The notes beneath the pieces are model-generated. The model saw nothing but the letters and a program-made list of their open reading frames with translations. It had not been told where the DNA came from and ran no database searches. The translations under genes were made by a program, and so were the position numbers. A stretch of 64,000 nucleotides of DNA from Polynucleobacter sp. AM-26B4 (GTDB lineage: Bacteria > Pseudomonadota > Gammaproteobacteria > Burkholderiales > Burkholderiaceae), in assembly GCF_018882285.1 (NCBI RefSeq), contig NZ_JACVOT010000001.1, forward strand, positions 62,001 to 126,000, written 5' to 3'. Every line of letters begins with the position of its first letter. Within the stretch, counting starts at the first letter, position 1. Positions 27,299 to 36,953 of the stretch are shown here, piece after piece.

Positions 27299-29797
27299 TT
27301 GAAAACAGTTATTCATCAATATCTTGGTCAAGCCATCAAGAAGTACCGATCAAAAACCCTCAAGCAAAGGGCAAGGTCTTACACATTCTTGTACATACCA
27401 GTATTGGCCATTGTGCTTTTTACGTGCGCAATGGGGTTGATTCTTTGGACACTCAATTACCAAGATAAAAATCAGCAGCAGTACACGCTCTATCGAGAAA
27501 CCGCCTTTGCTAAACAAAGGATATTGCTACGGTTTGCTGCGAATGAAGATGCCATCCTAGAATTGAGTCGTGAGATCAGCAATTCTGCAACCAGATCTCA
27601 GTACCCAGAGTCATTCTTAAAGCTATCAACTAAGTTAATCCAGGACAGCCCTGAAATTTTGCAACTGCGTTGGTTAGATAGCAGACAAAATCGCATCGCC
27701 ACTCTGCCGAATAACCCGAGCTATTCCAAGTGGTCAGAAAGAACCTCGATTAAATCTGTGCTCGATACAGAATTAAATGCCATTTTTTCTGAGGCAGCAG
27801 AATCTAATAAAGCCACTTACGGAAGAATGCTGGGCTTTCATCCTGCCGAAAATGAAACTTCCAATACAGACAGACAATATGTGTTTTGGCATGTAACCCC
27901 GATCATTCAGAATGGTGCAGTGACTGGTGGTATTGCTACTCTTTATTCAGGAAAGAGAATTCTGCAGCACATGGTCCCCAGCGAATTGAATGGGCTCTAT
28001 CGTTTTGCACTAGTAGACAGTTCAGGCAAAGAGTTGGTTAGCTCAAATCCAAAACGAGCCAGCTCAAGATCTCTTGAGCACAGTGTGAGTTTGGATAAAA
28101 CACCCATTCCACTGACTTTGCATGTCAGCACATACCCACCCCCCACAAACCTAACCTATCGCACATTGCTTTGGCTGGTGATTGGCTTGAGCAGCTTCGT
28201 TTTATGGAGCTTGTGGTCTGTATGGAAACAAACATCTAAACGTTATTCGATACAAAAAGATTTGCAGACTGAAACCAATTTCAGACGCGCCATGGAAGAA
28301 TCAATCACGATTGGGATGAGAGCCCATGACATGCAAGGAAAGATCACTTATGTGAATCCAGCCTTTTGCGAAATGACTGGCTGGACACGACATGAGCTGA
28401 TTGGCATGTCACCACCCTTTCCTTTTTGGCCTTCCGAATTAGTTCCTGAGCTAACTCAGAAGATGGCTGTTGCTTTAAAGGGTAATTCACCAAAGGCTGG
28501 TTTTGAAGCGGTCTTACAAAAAAAGAATGGCGTCAAAATTAGTTCAAGAACTTTTGTTTCACCATTGATTGATGAAAAAGGTGAGCAATCTGGTTGGATC
28601 AGTTCAATTGTTGATATATCAGAACCTATCAAGGCCCGACAAGAATTGGCCTTGGCTCAAGAACGCTTCACCACAGTACTTGAAAGTCTTGATGCTGCAG
28701 TGTCAGTTATTTCACTGCAAAGTGGGGAACTCTTGTTTGCCAATAAGTATTACCGAGAGACTTTTGGCAATACAACAAAAGCCCACCTTGACTTAGCGGG
28801 CCATGAAATCAACCCAGAAGACATGGGAGCATTGGACATCGATAGCGTGGATGGCTTTGCTGGACTTCCAGCATCCGCTTTAACACCTACACAGTCTGAT
28901 TTCAGAGAAATTCAAATCAATCAAACCAAACTTTGGTATGAAGTAAGACGACGTTACATCTCTTGGGTCGATGGTCACTTAGCTCAACTGATCATCGCAA
29001 CCGACATCACCGCCAGAAAAAAAGCTGAAGATCAAACCAGAGAACAAGAAGAGAAGCTTCAGTTTTCAAGCCGTTTAACCACCATGGGTGAAATGGCCTC
29101 TTCTTTGGCACACGAATTGAATCAACCGCTCGCAGCGATTTCAAACTATTGCACAGGCATAGCCAATAGATTGAAATCTTCACAAAACATCGACATCGAA
29201 AAAGATATTTTGCCTGCGATTGAAAAAGCAACCAATCAAGCTCATCGTGCAGGCACAATTATTCAACGTATCAGGGGCTTCGTGAAAAGAAGTCAACCTC
29301 AGAGTGTGCTTGTCAATGTGGCAACCATTGTTGAGGATTCAGTTGGACTGGCTGAAATTGAAGCACAACGTTATGGCGTTCAAATTAGCATCTCTTTTGC
29401 CGATAACTTACCCAAAGTCTTTTTAGATCCTATTTTGATTCAGCAGGTCCTGGTGAATCTATTGAAAAATGCGATTGATGCCATTAAAAATATCCCCAAC
29501 AAAATGAATTCTTCAAAGTTGATCAATCTTTTGGTTGATATTGATGAATCAGTTTCACCAGCCATGCTGCGGATACGTGTCATGGATCAGGGGCCCGGTA
29601 TTCCTGAAGATGCTCTAGAAAGACTCTATGAACCCTTCTTTAGCACCAAGCATGATGGCATGGGCATGGGTTTGAACATTTGCCGCTCCATCATTGAATC
29701 TCATCATGGCCGCCTATGGGCAGAAAACAATGTTCCAGAAAAAGATCAACCTGGTCTTGGCTGCACCTTTACAATACTACTTCCCTTGGATAAATAA
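27299..29797 (+). CDS. Membrane-bound PAS-domain sensor histidine kinase
   Basis: An 832-aa inner-membrane kinase. Transmembrane helices lie at about 31-50 and 289-311, flanking a periplasmic sensor region of about 235 residues. Then follow PAS 1 (about 326-440, DMQGKITYVNPAFCEMTG), PAS 2 (about 455-575), a HisKA box with phospho-acceptor H605 (SLAHELNQPLAAIS) and an HATPase domain (NLLKNAIDAI, DQGPGIP, GMGMGLNIC). The start is TTG 27299; no ATG lies before the first membrane helix and no clear ribosome-binding site is seen, so the N terminus is uncertain. The response regulator follows after 4 bp. The stimulus is unknown. Confidence 0.9.
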   Translation: MKTVIHQYLGQAIKKYRSKTLKQRARSYTFLYIPVLAIVLFTCAMGLILWTLNYQDKNQQQYTLYRETAFAKQRILLRFAANEDAILELSREISNSATRSQYPESFLKLSTKLIQDSPEILQLRWLDSRQNRIATLPNNPSYSKWSERTSIKSVLDTELNAIFSEAAESNKATYGRMLGFHPAENETSNTDRQYVFWHVTPIIQNGAVTGGIATLYSGKRILQHMVPSELNGLYRFALVDSSGKELVSSNPKRASSRSLEHSVSLDKTPIPLTLHVSTYPPPTNLTYRTLLWLVIGLSSFVLWSLWSVWKQTSKRYSIQKDLQTETNFRRAMEESITIGMRAHDMQGKITYVNPAFCEMTGWTRHELIGMSPPFPFWPSELVPELTQKMAVALKGNSPKAGFEAVLQKKNGVKISSRTFVSPLIDEKGEQSGWISSIVDISEPIKARQELALAQERFTTVLESLDAAVSVISLQSGELLFANKYYRETFGNTTKAHLDLAGHEINPEDMGALDIDSVDGFAGLPASALTPTQSDFREIQINQTKLWYEVRRRYISWVDGHLAQLIIATDITARKKAEDQTREQEEKLQFSSRLTTMGEMASSLAHELNQPLAAISNYCTGIANRLKSSQNIDIEKDILPAIEKATNQAHRAGTIIQRIRGFVKRSQPQSVLVNVATIVEDSVGLAEIEAQRYGVQISISFADNLPKVFLDPILIQQVLVNLLKNAIDAIKNIPNKMNSSKLINLLVDIDESVSPAMLRIRVMDQGPGIPEDALERLYEPFFSTKHDGMGMGLNICRSIIESHHGRLWAENNVPEKDQPGLGCTFTILLPLDK

Positions 29798-29801
29798 GCA
29801 T

Positions 29802-30425
29802 ATGAACAACAAAACTGAAATCGTTTATGTCGTTGATGACGACGAAGCTGTGAGAGATTCATTGACATGGCTATTGGAAAGCAATGGCTATTCAGTTAAA
29901 TGCCAGCCAAGTGCGGAAAGGTTTCTGCAAGCCCTGCAGGGAGATCAAAAAGAAACAGTTTCTTGTTTAATTCTGGATGTGCGCATGCCAGGTATGTCTG
30001 GTCTTGAGCTCCAAGAGCGTCTTTTGGCCGAAGGCATTCCTATGCCAATCTCTTTCATCACCGGACACGGCGATGTTTCAATGGCTGTTTCAACCATGAA
30101 AAAAGGTGCAGTAGATTTCATTGAAAAACCATTCAAGGAATCTGAATTAAAAGTATTGGTTGAAAAGATGCTGGCCAGAGCCAGAATCGATTATGCAAAA
30201 GCCGACACCCAAAAGAACAATCAAAATCTTTTGAGTAAATTGACCGGAAGAGAAAAACAGGTTTTGGAAAGAATTGTTGCCGGTCGACTCAACAAACAAA
30301 TTGCAGATGACTTGAATATTTCAATCAAAACAGTTGAGGCACACCGCGCCAACATCATGGAAAAACTCAACGTGAACACCGTTGCAGACCTCCTAAGACT
30401 TGCCCTATCTGAATCCAATAAATAA
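29802..30425 (+). CDS. FixJ/NarL-type response regulator with LuxR DNA-binding domain
   Basis: A 207-aa two-domain regulator. The receiver has the acidic pocket VVDDDEAV, phospho-acceptor D59 in [12 protein letters not shown] and the switch lysine in FIEKPF. The C-terminal LuxR/GerE helix-turn-helix (about 140-205) reads [23 protein letters not shown] 29802 is chosen because homologous receivers begin here; an upstream in-frame ATG at 29694 would lie within the kinase gene. It is the probable partner of the upstream kinase. folD starts 1 nt after its stop. The location next to aceE suggests, but does not prove, control of pyruvate metabolism. Confidence 0.92.
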   Translation: MNNKTEIVYVVDDDEAVRDSLTWLLESNGYSVKCQPSAERFLQALQGDQKETVSCLILDVRMPGMSGLELQERLLAEGIPMPISFITGHGDVSMAVSTMKKGAVDFIEKPFKESELKVLVEKMLARARIDYAKADTQKNNQNLLSKLTGREKQVLERIVAGRLNKQIADDLNISIKTVEAHRANIMEKLNVNTVADLLRLALSESNK

Positions 30426-30426
30426 T

Positions 30427-31278
30427 ATGCCTGCACAAATCATTGACGGCAACGCGCTTGCCAAGAAAATCAGATTAGAAATTGCTGCTAAAACAGCTAT
30501 TTTGACGGCCAAAGGCGTTAAGCCTGGGTTAGCGGTTTTATTGGTGGGTGAGGATCCAGCCAGCCAGGTTTACGTTAGGAATAAAGTAAAAGCCTGTGAA
30601 GATGTTGGTATGTATTCCATATTGGAAAGACACCCTGCTGATTTGAGCGAAGCTGCACTTCTAAGCCGCATCAATGAATTAAATCAAGACAAGAATATTC
30701 ATGGCATTTTGGTTCAGTTGCCATTGCCAAAACACATTGATAGTCACCGAGTCATCGAAGCCATTGCTCCTGAAAAAGATGTGGATGGCTTCCACGTTGC
30801 AAATGCTGGTGCATTGATGATTGGCGCGCCCCTATTCAGACCTTGCACACCTTATGGTTGCATGAAAATGCTAGAGAGCATTGACTACCCTATTAGAGGT
30901 GCAAGAGCTGTGGTGATTGGCGCCTCCAATATTGTTGGCAAACCAATGGCAATGTTGCTCTTGCAAGCTGGGGCAACCGTCACCATTTGTAATAGCAAGA
31001 CCAAAGACTTAACGGCTCACACCAAAGAAGCAGATATCTTGGTGGTGGCCACAGGCAAACCAAAAATGATCACCGCCAACATGGTCAAAAGTGGCGCCGT
31101 GGTCATCGACGTAGGCATCAATCGCCTGCCAGATGGCAAGCTTTGTGGCGACGTAGACTTTGACGAAGTGAAGTATGTTGCGAGCGCAATCACCCCTGTT
31201 CCAGGCGGGGTTGGACCTATGACCATCACGATGCTTTTGCTGAACACGCTTGAGGCTGCCGAAAGAGTCAAAGCTTAA
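30427..31278 (+). CDS. folD: Bifunctional methylenetetrahydrofolate dehydrogenase/cyclohydrolase
   Basis: FolD interconverts methylene-, methenyl- and 10-formyl-tetrahydrofolate with NADP+. The 283-aa sequence has [19 protein letters not shown] (catalytic YxxxK), [10 protein letters not shown], the dinucleotide segment [14 protein letters not shown] and the C-terminal DVGINR and [11 protein letters not shown] signatures. ATG 30427 is chosen, 1 nt after the response-regulator stop; a longer in-frame start at 30400 would overlap that gene. It is probably co-transcribed with the two-component system. Confidence 0.97.
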   Translation: MPAQIIDGNALAKKIRLEIAAKTAILTAKGVKPGLAVLLVGEDPASQVYVRNKVKACEDVGMYSILERHPADLSEAALLSRINELNQDKNIHGILVQLPLPKHIDSHRVIEAIAPEKDVDGFHVANAGALMIGAPLFRPCTPYGCMKMLESIDYPIRGARAVVIGASNIVGKPMAMLLLQAGATVTICNSKTKDLTAHTKEADILVVATGKPKMITANMVKSGAVVIDVGINRLPDGKLCGDVDFDEVKYVASAITPVPGGVGPMTITMLLLNTLEAAERVKA

Positions 31279-31343
31279 AGACCCTTTGGGCGTCAGCCTT
31301 TTTTAACCTGAACTTATTTCAATTTCAGGACATAATATTGGGT

Positions 31344-33440
31344 ATGAATAATCCAATACTCAATCCCTTACTCGCCTTTGGTAAAAACCTTCCAGAGTAC
31401 AGCTCAATCAAGGCTGTTGATATCAAACCAGCTATTGAGAAACTACTCTCTGAAGCCCAAAAAGCGGTTGATGTGTCTTTACAAACATCCACTCCTGCGA
31501 CTTGGCTCGACTTAGTGGAGCCACTGGAAGATGCGACTGAAAATTTAGGGCGCGCTTGGGGTGTGATCAGTCATTTGAACAGTGTCGCTGACACCCCAGA
31601 GTTCAGAAAAGCGCATGCAGAAATGTTGCCAGAGGTCACTGCCTTTTGGACAAACCTTGGCCAAAATTTAGAGTTGTACAAAAAATATAAGGCCTTGAGC
31701 CAATCAGCTGAGTTCTCTTCACTCGATCGCGCTCAACGCAAGGTCATTGATAACTCGCTAAGAGATTTTCGTTTGGGTGGTGCCGAGTTATCAGATGAGC
31801 AAAAGATCCGCTTTGCTGAAATTCAAGATCAACAAGCACAGTTATCAAAAGAATTTTCTGATCATGTCCTGGATGCAACAGACCATTTTGTGCATGTGAT
31901 CACTGATGAAAAGGATTTGGCTGGCCTACCTGAAGATGCGGTTGCTGCAGCCAAACAAACAGCCGAGTCCAAGGAGTTGACTGGTTGGGCGTTCACCCTG
32001 CACTTCCCATCATATTTTCCAGTCATGCAATTTTCTGAAAACAGAACGCTCAGAAAAAAACTTTACGAAGCCTACGTTACGAGAGCCTCAGAGTTATCTG
32101 AAAAGTTTGGTAGCGGCAAAGCAGAGTGGGACAACACGAACAATATGCTCACCCAACTTCGTCTAAAAGATGAAGAAGCCAAAATGCTCGGTTTTGCAAA
32201 TTTTGCTGCTCTGAGTCTTGCTCCAAAAATGGCAAAAACAGTAGTAGAAGTTGACCAATTTTTAACTGACTTTGCCAAGAAAGCTCAAGCTCACGGTCAA
32301 AAAGATTGGGAAGAACTTCAGCTTTTCGCTAAAGATCATTTAGGTATATCAAACCTTGAGCCATGGGACATGGCATATGCCTCAGAAAAGCTCAAACAAG
32401 TCCGTTACGCTTTTTCTGAAAACGAAGTCAAACAATACTTCCCTTTGCCAAAGGTTCTTGATGGTTTATTTGCTCTTGTGCAAACCTTGTTTGGCGTAAA
32501 AATTGAAAAAGATTCCTTACCGGTTTGGCATGCAGATGTCCAATCATTCAAAGTCTTGAGTAAAACTGGAAAACTACTGGCTAATTTTTATCTAGACCCT
32601 TATGCAAGACCAGGCAAACGTGGTGGCGCATGGATGGATGATGCCAGAGGTCGAAGAAACCTTCCTGATGGCACAGTTCAAACACCGGTGGCTTATTTGG
32701 TGTGTAACTTCCCTGCTCCTGTGACAGTTAATGGTGTTACAAAACAACCCACCATCAGCCATGATGATGTGATCACCATGTTCCATGAGTGTGGCCACGG
32801 CTTGCATCACATGTTGACCCAAGTTGGATCTTTGGGTGTTTCAGGCATCAATGGCGTTGAATGGGATGCGGTTGAATTACCTAGTCAGTTCATGGAAAAC
32901 TTTTGCTGGGAATGGGAAGTTTTAGAAAAGATGACGTCTCATGTAGAGACTGGCGAAACATTGCCAAAATCTCTCTATGAAAAAATGATTGCTGCAAAGA
33001 ACTTCCAAAACGGCATGGGCACTTTAAGACAGTTGGTATTTTCTTTGACTGACTGGCGCCTTCACTCTAGTTTTGATGCTCATGCAGCCAAACCTGAAGA
33101 TATCTTGCAACTGTCCAGACAAATCAATGATCAAGTTCATGTGATCAAGCAGTCTGATTTATCAAGATGGCCTAATACATTCAGCCATATATTTGCAGGC
33201 GGCTATTCAGCTGGCTACTACAGTTATAAATGGGCCGAAGTACTGTCTGCAGATGCATACGCGGCATTTGAAGAAGCAGCCAAGAAAACTGGCAGCATTT
33301 TGGATGAGGCCACAGGTGAACGCTATCGACAAGAAATTCTTGAAGTTGGCGGTAGTCGCTCCGCTGCTGAATCATTCAAAGCATTCAGGGGCCGAGAGCC
33401 AGAAATTGATGCTCTTTTAAGGCATGGTGGTTTAGCTTAA
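31344..33440 (+). CDS. prlC: Oligopeptidase A (M3 family metallopeptidase)
   Basis: PrlC is a cytoplasmic zinc oligopeptidase that degrades short peptides, including cleaved signal peptides. The 698-aa protein has the M3 zinc motif FHECGHGLHH (HExGH) near residue 482 and a downstream glutamate ligand in the GVEWDAVELPSQFMENF segment. ATG 31344 is preferred to a TTG two codons upstream. CATAAT lies 7 nt before the ATG and there is no Shine-Dalgarno sequence. The 3' end overlaps the convergent xthA by 9 bp. Confidence 0.95.
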   Translation: MNNPILNPLLAFGKNLPEYSSIKAVDIKPAIEKLLSEAQKAVDVSLQTSTPATWLDLVEPLEDATENLGRAWGVISHLNSVADTPEFRKAHAEMLPEVTAFWTNLGQNLELYKKYKALSQSAEFSSLDRAQRKVIDNSLRDFRLGGAELSDEQKIRFAEIQDQQAQLSKEFSDHVLDATDHFVHVITDEKDLAGLPEDAVAAAKQTAESKELTGWAFTLHFPSYFPVMQFSENRTLRKKLYEAYVTRASELSEKFGSGKAEWDNTNNMLTQLRLKDEEAKMLGFANFAALSLAPKMAKTVVEVDQFLTDFAKKAQAHGQKDWEELQLFAKDHLGISNLEPWDMAYASEKLKQVRYAFSENEVKQYFPLPKVLDGLFALVQTLFGVKIEKDSLPVWHADVQSFKVLSKTGKLLANFYLDPYARPGKRGGAWMDDARGRRNLPDGTVQTPVAYLVCNFPAPVTVNGVTKQPTISHDDVITMFHECGHGLHHMLTQVGSLGVSGINGVEWDAVELPSQFMENFCWEWEVLEKMTSHVETGETLPKSLYEKMIAAKNFQNGMGTLRQLVFSLTDWRLHSSFDAHAAKPEDILQLSRQINDQVHVIKQSDLSRWPNTFSHIFAGGYSAGYYSYKWAEVLSADAYAAFEEAAKKTGSILDEATGERYRQEILEVGGSRSAAESFKAFRGREPEIDALLRHGGLA

Positions 33441-34271
33441 GGTCGTAATCACAGGAGCGTGATCAGATGGCTGCTCCCAAGCTCTGGGAGTTTTATCAAT
33501 GGAGCTCGCGATGCAGTCATTTTTCAATGCTTCTGTTAAAAGAATGTGGTCAATGCGAACACCTGCGTTTCTTCTAAAGCCCATCATTCGATAGTCCCAC
33601 CAACTAAAGCTTTTGGGTGCCTGCTCAAAAAGACGATAGCTATCGTAAAACCCCATTTCAATGAGGCCTGAGAAAGCATCTCTCTCATCTTGGGATACTA
33701 AATTTTGGCCTTCCCATGCTTTAGGATCATGGACGTCCTGATCCTCAGGAGCAATGTTGTAGTCACCCAATAATGCAATCCTTGAATGCTCTTCCATCTC
33801 TTCACTGAGCCAATCATGAAGTCCAGCCAACCAATCAAGCTTATAGGCGAACTTTTCAGTACCTGGTGCCTGGCCATTAGGGAAATAAGCCGAAATGATT
33901 CTGATCGGGGCTCTGCCATTAAAAGCCACTGTGGCCGCGAGTAAGCGCTGTTGCTCATCGGCAAATTTAGGATTATTTTTAACAGGCGATAAAAATGCAG
34001 TTTGCACATCTTGAGCTATTGCAGCCAAAGATGATTTTCGTAAAAGAATGGCCACACCGTTATAAGTTTTTTGTCCTGCCACCAAAGAGTAATAGCCGGC
34101 TGCTTCTAACTCTGCAAACGGAAACTTATCTTCTGTGAGTTTGAGTTCTTGAAGGCAGAGAGCATCTATGGGTGCTTTCATGGCATCTTGTGCAGCTAAC
34201 CACTGTAAAAGATGAGGTAGACGAACTTTGATGGAATTGACATTCCAAGTAGCAAGACGAATAGCAGACAT
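33432..34271 (-). CDS. xthA: Exodeoxyribonuclease III
   Basis: XthA is the major AP endonuclease and 3'-5' exonuclease of base-excision repair. The 279-aa endonuclease/exonuclease/phosphatase-fold protein shows ATWNVNSIKVRLPHLLQWL, LCLQELKLTE (metal-binding Glu), GDYNIAP and the C-terminal SDHAPV. The gene converges on prlC with a 9-bp coding overlap. Between the ntrC stop and this start is a 60-bp leader containing two mutually exclusive hairpins and no clear ribosome-binding site. Confidence 0.96.
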   Translation of the reverse strand: MSAIRLATWNVNSIKVRLPHLLQWLAAQDAMKAPIDALCLQELKLTEDKFPFAELEAAGYYSLVAGQKTYNGVAILLRKSSLAAIAQDVQTAFLSPVKNNPKFADEQQRLLAATVAFNGRAPIRIISAYFPNGQAPGTEKFAYKLDWLAGLHDWLSEEMEEHSRIALLGDYNIAPEDQDVHDPKAWEGQNLVSQDERDAFSGLIEMGFYDSYRLFEQAPKSFSWWDYRMMGFRRNAGVRIDHILLTEALKNDCIASSIDKTPRAWEQPSDHAPVITTLS

Positions 34272-34331
34272 AAATAGGTTCAGTTCACAATAATCGTTCT
34301 ATTATGAACGCTATCAAGTTGGTCGAATAAT

Positions 34332-35777
34332 TTAGGTATCGATGCCAAGTTCTTGGAGTTTTCTGGTGATCGTATTTCTACCAATCCCTAAACGCTCTGC
34401 AGCCTCAACGCGACGACCCCGTGTAACTTCCAATGCTGCGGTTAAGACTGCTTTTTCAAATTTGGTCTCCAAGATATTGAAAACATCTCGGCCACCCTCT
34501 TGTAAAAGTTGCTTAGCCAATAAAGCGAGACCAGATTCCCAATCTCCAGGATTGGATGTTTTAATTTTGGCCAATATTTCAGTGGCAACACCTTCTGGCA
34601 AATCAGCCCCAATCTCAATCGCATCGGGCGGCAAATCTTGAGCACCAATCACCTGAGCTGGCGCCATCACAGTTAACCAGTGACATAAATTTTCTAGCTG
34701 TCTCACATTGCCAGGGAATGGTAATTGAGCAATTGCTTGTAAAGCATCATCTGATAAGCGCTTAGGCTCCATGCTCAAAGCCTTTGCAGAGGTCTGCATA
34801 AAGTGACGAGCTAACAAAGGAATGTCTTCCTTGCGCTCTCTTAAGGATGGCAAGCGCAAACGAATCACGTTCAAACGATGGAACAAGTCTTCTCTGAACA
34901 AACCTTCAGCAACACGTGATTCTAAGTTTTGATGAGTGGCAGCAATCACGCGCACATTTGATTTAAGAGAATCATGACCGCCCACTCTATAGAAATGTCC
35001 ATCCGACAAGACACGCAGTAAACGTGTCTGCAAATCAAATGGCATGTCACCGATTTCATCTAAAAATAAGGTACCGCCTTCAGCTTGCTCAAAACGACCA
35101 CGTCGCATGGTTTGAGCCCCTGTGAAGGCACCTCTTTCATGACCAAATAATTCAGACTCTAGTAAATCTTTGGGTATTGCTGCTGTATTTAATGCGATGA
35201 ACGGGCCGCCTGCTCTTGGGCTGTGTTTATGCAAAGCCCTTGCTACCAACTCTTTACCAGTACCAGATTCACCTGTGATGAGGACTGTGACATTGGATTG
35301 AGATAAGCGTCCAATGACTCTGAAAACATCCTGCATTGCAGGAGCTTGACCAAGAATCTCAGTGGTTTCTTGCATGCGCACTGAGCCTTCTTGTGTTTGA
35401 TTCTGCAATCTCAAACTCTCATCGACTGCACGACGGATTAATTCAACTGATTTAGCAATGTCGAATGGCTTGGTGATGTATTCAAATGCGCCACCTTGAA
35501 AAGATGAAACTGCCGAATCAAGATCAGAATACGCTGTCATGATGATCACAGGCACATGTGGGTGCTCTGCTTTGACCTGCTGCAGCAAATCAATACCATT
35601 GCCTCGCGGCATACGAATATCAGAAATTAAAACCTGTGGCTCTTCTTTGTTATCAAAAGCATCTAAAACATCTTGAGGATTGGTGAAGCTTCGATAAGGC
35701 ATGTTCTCGCGTTGCAATGCTTTTTCCAACACCCAACGTATTGATTGATCATCATCCACAATCCAAACAGGCTTCAT
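34332..35777 (-). CDS. glnG: Nitrogen regulatory response regulator NtrC (GlnG)
   Basis: NtrC is the sigma-54 activator of nitrogen-limitation genes. The 481-aa protein has a receiver (phospho-acceptor D53 in LISDIRMP), an AAA+ domain with GESGTGKE, the sigma-54 contact loop GAFTGA and FLDEIGDMP, and a Fis-type helix-turn-helix at the C terminus ([20 protein letters not shown]). It lies 15 bp after ntrB and is the last gene of glnA-ntrB-ntrC. Confidence 0.97.
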   Translation of the reverse strand: MKPVWIVDDDQSIRWVLEKALQRENMPYRSFTNPQDVLDAFDNKEEPQVLISDIRMPRGNGIDLLQQVKAEHPHVPVIIMTAYSDLDSAVSSFQGGAFEYITKPFDIAKSVELIRRAVDESLRLQNQTQEGSVRMQETTEILGQAPAMQDVFRVIGRLSQSNVTVLITGESGTGKELVARALHKHSPRAGGPFIALNTAAIPKDLLESELFGHERGAFTGAQTMRRGRFEQAEGGTLFLDEIGDMPFDLQTRLLRVLSDGHFYRVGGHDSLKSNVRVIAATHQNLESRVAEGLFREDLFHRLNVIRLRLPSLRERKEDIPLLARHFMQTSAKALSMEPKRLSDDALQAIAQLPFPGNVRQLENLCHWLTVMAPAQVIGAQDLPPDAIEIGADLPEGVATEILAKIKTSNPGDWESGLALLAKQLLQEGGRDVFNILETKFEKAVLTAALEVTRGRRVEAAERLGIGRNTITRKLQELGIDT

Positions 35778-35792
35778 ATCGACATCCGATTC

Positions 35793-36923
35793 TTATTGTT
35801 TCCCTTCCGTTTTTAAGCGGAAAGGTAATTGCATTTGAAAGTCAGTTGTTCCAGGCTTGCTGGTACAACCGATAAAACCATAATTCTGTTGCACATAGGT
35901 TTGCGCCAAAGTCAGACCCAAACCACTGCCACCCTCTTTACCTGAGACCAAAGGAAAGAAGATTTTGTCCTTGATTTCATCAGGTATGCCAGGTCCGTTA
36001 TCAATTACATGCAAATCTAATGCCAGTTTGTAACGTTGCTTGCTAATAGTGACATTGCGTACCACCCTGGTGGTCAGTTCTATCTCAGCATCCCCCTGCT
36101 CGATCCTGGTTCTGAGGGCTTGAGCTGCGTTATGAACGACGTTCAACACGGCTTGAATCAATGCTTCTTTGTCACCCAAAAGATCAGGCAGACTGATGTC
36201 GTAATTTCTCTTGATTTTTAAACCGTTTGGAAATTCAGCAAGCACCAAGCTCCTGACTCGCTCAAGTACTTCATGAATATTGAGGAAGTCATCAATATGA
36301 GCCTTCCTGTGCGGAGCCAACAAGCGATCAACCAAACTTTGAAGTCGATCAGACTCTTTGATAATCACCTGCGTGTATTCATGCAGGGTCTTATCAGGCA
36401 ATTCATATTCCAACAGTTGTGCTGCCCCCCTGATTCCACCCAAAGGATTTTTGATCTCATGAGCCAAGTTACGCATCAATGCTTTATTGGCCTCGACCTG
36501 CTGGACCAAACGATCATCGCGCTCACTGCGCAATTGCTGCTCCAAGGGAAACCATTCAATCAGGAGTAAATCAGGATGGTTGAGTGCCCCAACCACTACA
36601 TGGGCATTGATGGGGTCATGATCGGCACGCGCCGGCCCTGAATTCAAGATCAAATCTTGGCGCTGGGACGCAACCTCTTCAGTCTTGATGGCCTCAAGCA
36701 TTTGAAAAAGCTCTGGGTTATGCCCAAACAAATCATGCAAACTCATTCCTTCTAGCAATTTGCTAGAAAGATCAAGACTCACTTCTGCAACTGGGTTGGC
36801 ATAAACCACCATCTGTTGGCTGTAATCAACAATCAGAATGGCGTTTGGAAACTCATCCCAAACGCTGTGAGGAGAAAAAAGGGCAGCTACTGCTGCCCCT
36901 TCTTTGCTTGGTTTGCGCAACAT
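35793..36923 (-). CDS. glnL: Nitrogen regulation sensor histidine kinase NtrB (GlnL)
   Basis: NtrB is the soluble kinase/phosphatase of NtrC, controlled by PII proteins. The 376-aa sequence has an N-terminal PAS domain (about 20-130) and no membrane helices. The H box is NLAHEIKNPLGGIRGAAQLL with phospho-acceptor H155, and the HATPase motifs include NVVHNAAQAL, DNGPGIP and GGSGLGLTLA. It is co-directional, 30 bp behind glnA and 15 bp before ntrC, matching the classical operon. Confidence 0.96.
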   Translation of the reverse strand: MLRKPSKEGAAVAALFSPHSVWDEFPNAILIVDYSQQMVVYANPVAEVSLDLSSKLLEGMSLHDLFGHNPELFQMLEAIKTEEVASQRQDLILNSGPARADHDPINAHVVVGALNHPDLLLIEWFPLEQQLRSERDDRLVQQVEANKALMRNLAHEIKNPLGGIRGAAQLLEYELPDKTLHEYTQVIIKESDRLQSLVDRLLAPHRKAHIDDFLNIHEVLERVRSLVLAEFPNGLKIKRNYDISLPDLLGDKEALIQAVLNVVHNAAQALRTRIEQGDAEIELTTRVVRNVTISKQRYKLALDLHVIDNGPGIPDEIKDKIFFPLVSGKEGGSGLGLTLAQTYVQQNYGFIGCTSKPGTTDFQMQLPFRLKTEGKQ

Positions 36924-36953
36924 ACCTGCGCTCTACCTTCTCTAGTCTCTCGA

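Noticed and set aside
31273..31306. Possible terminator after folD
   Set aside because: The stem (GACCC/GGGCGTC) is short and bulged, and the T run starts several bases after it, so it does not meet a reasonable rho-independent standard.
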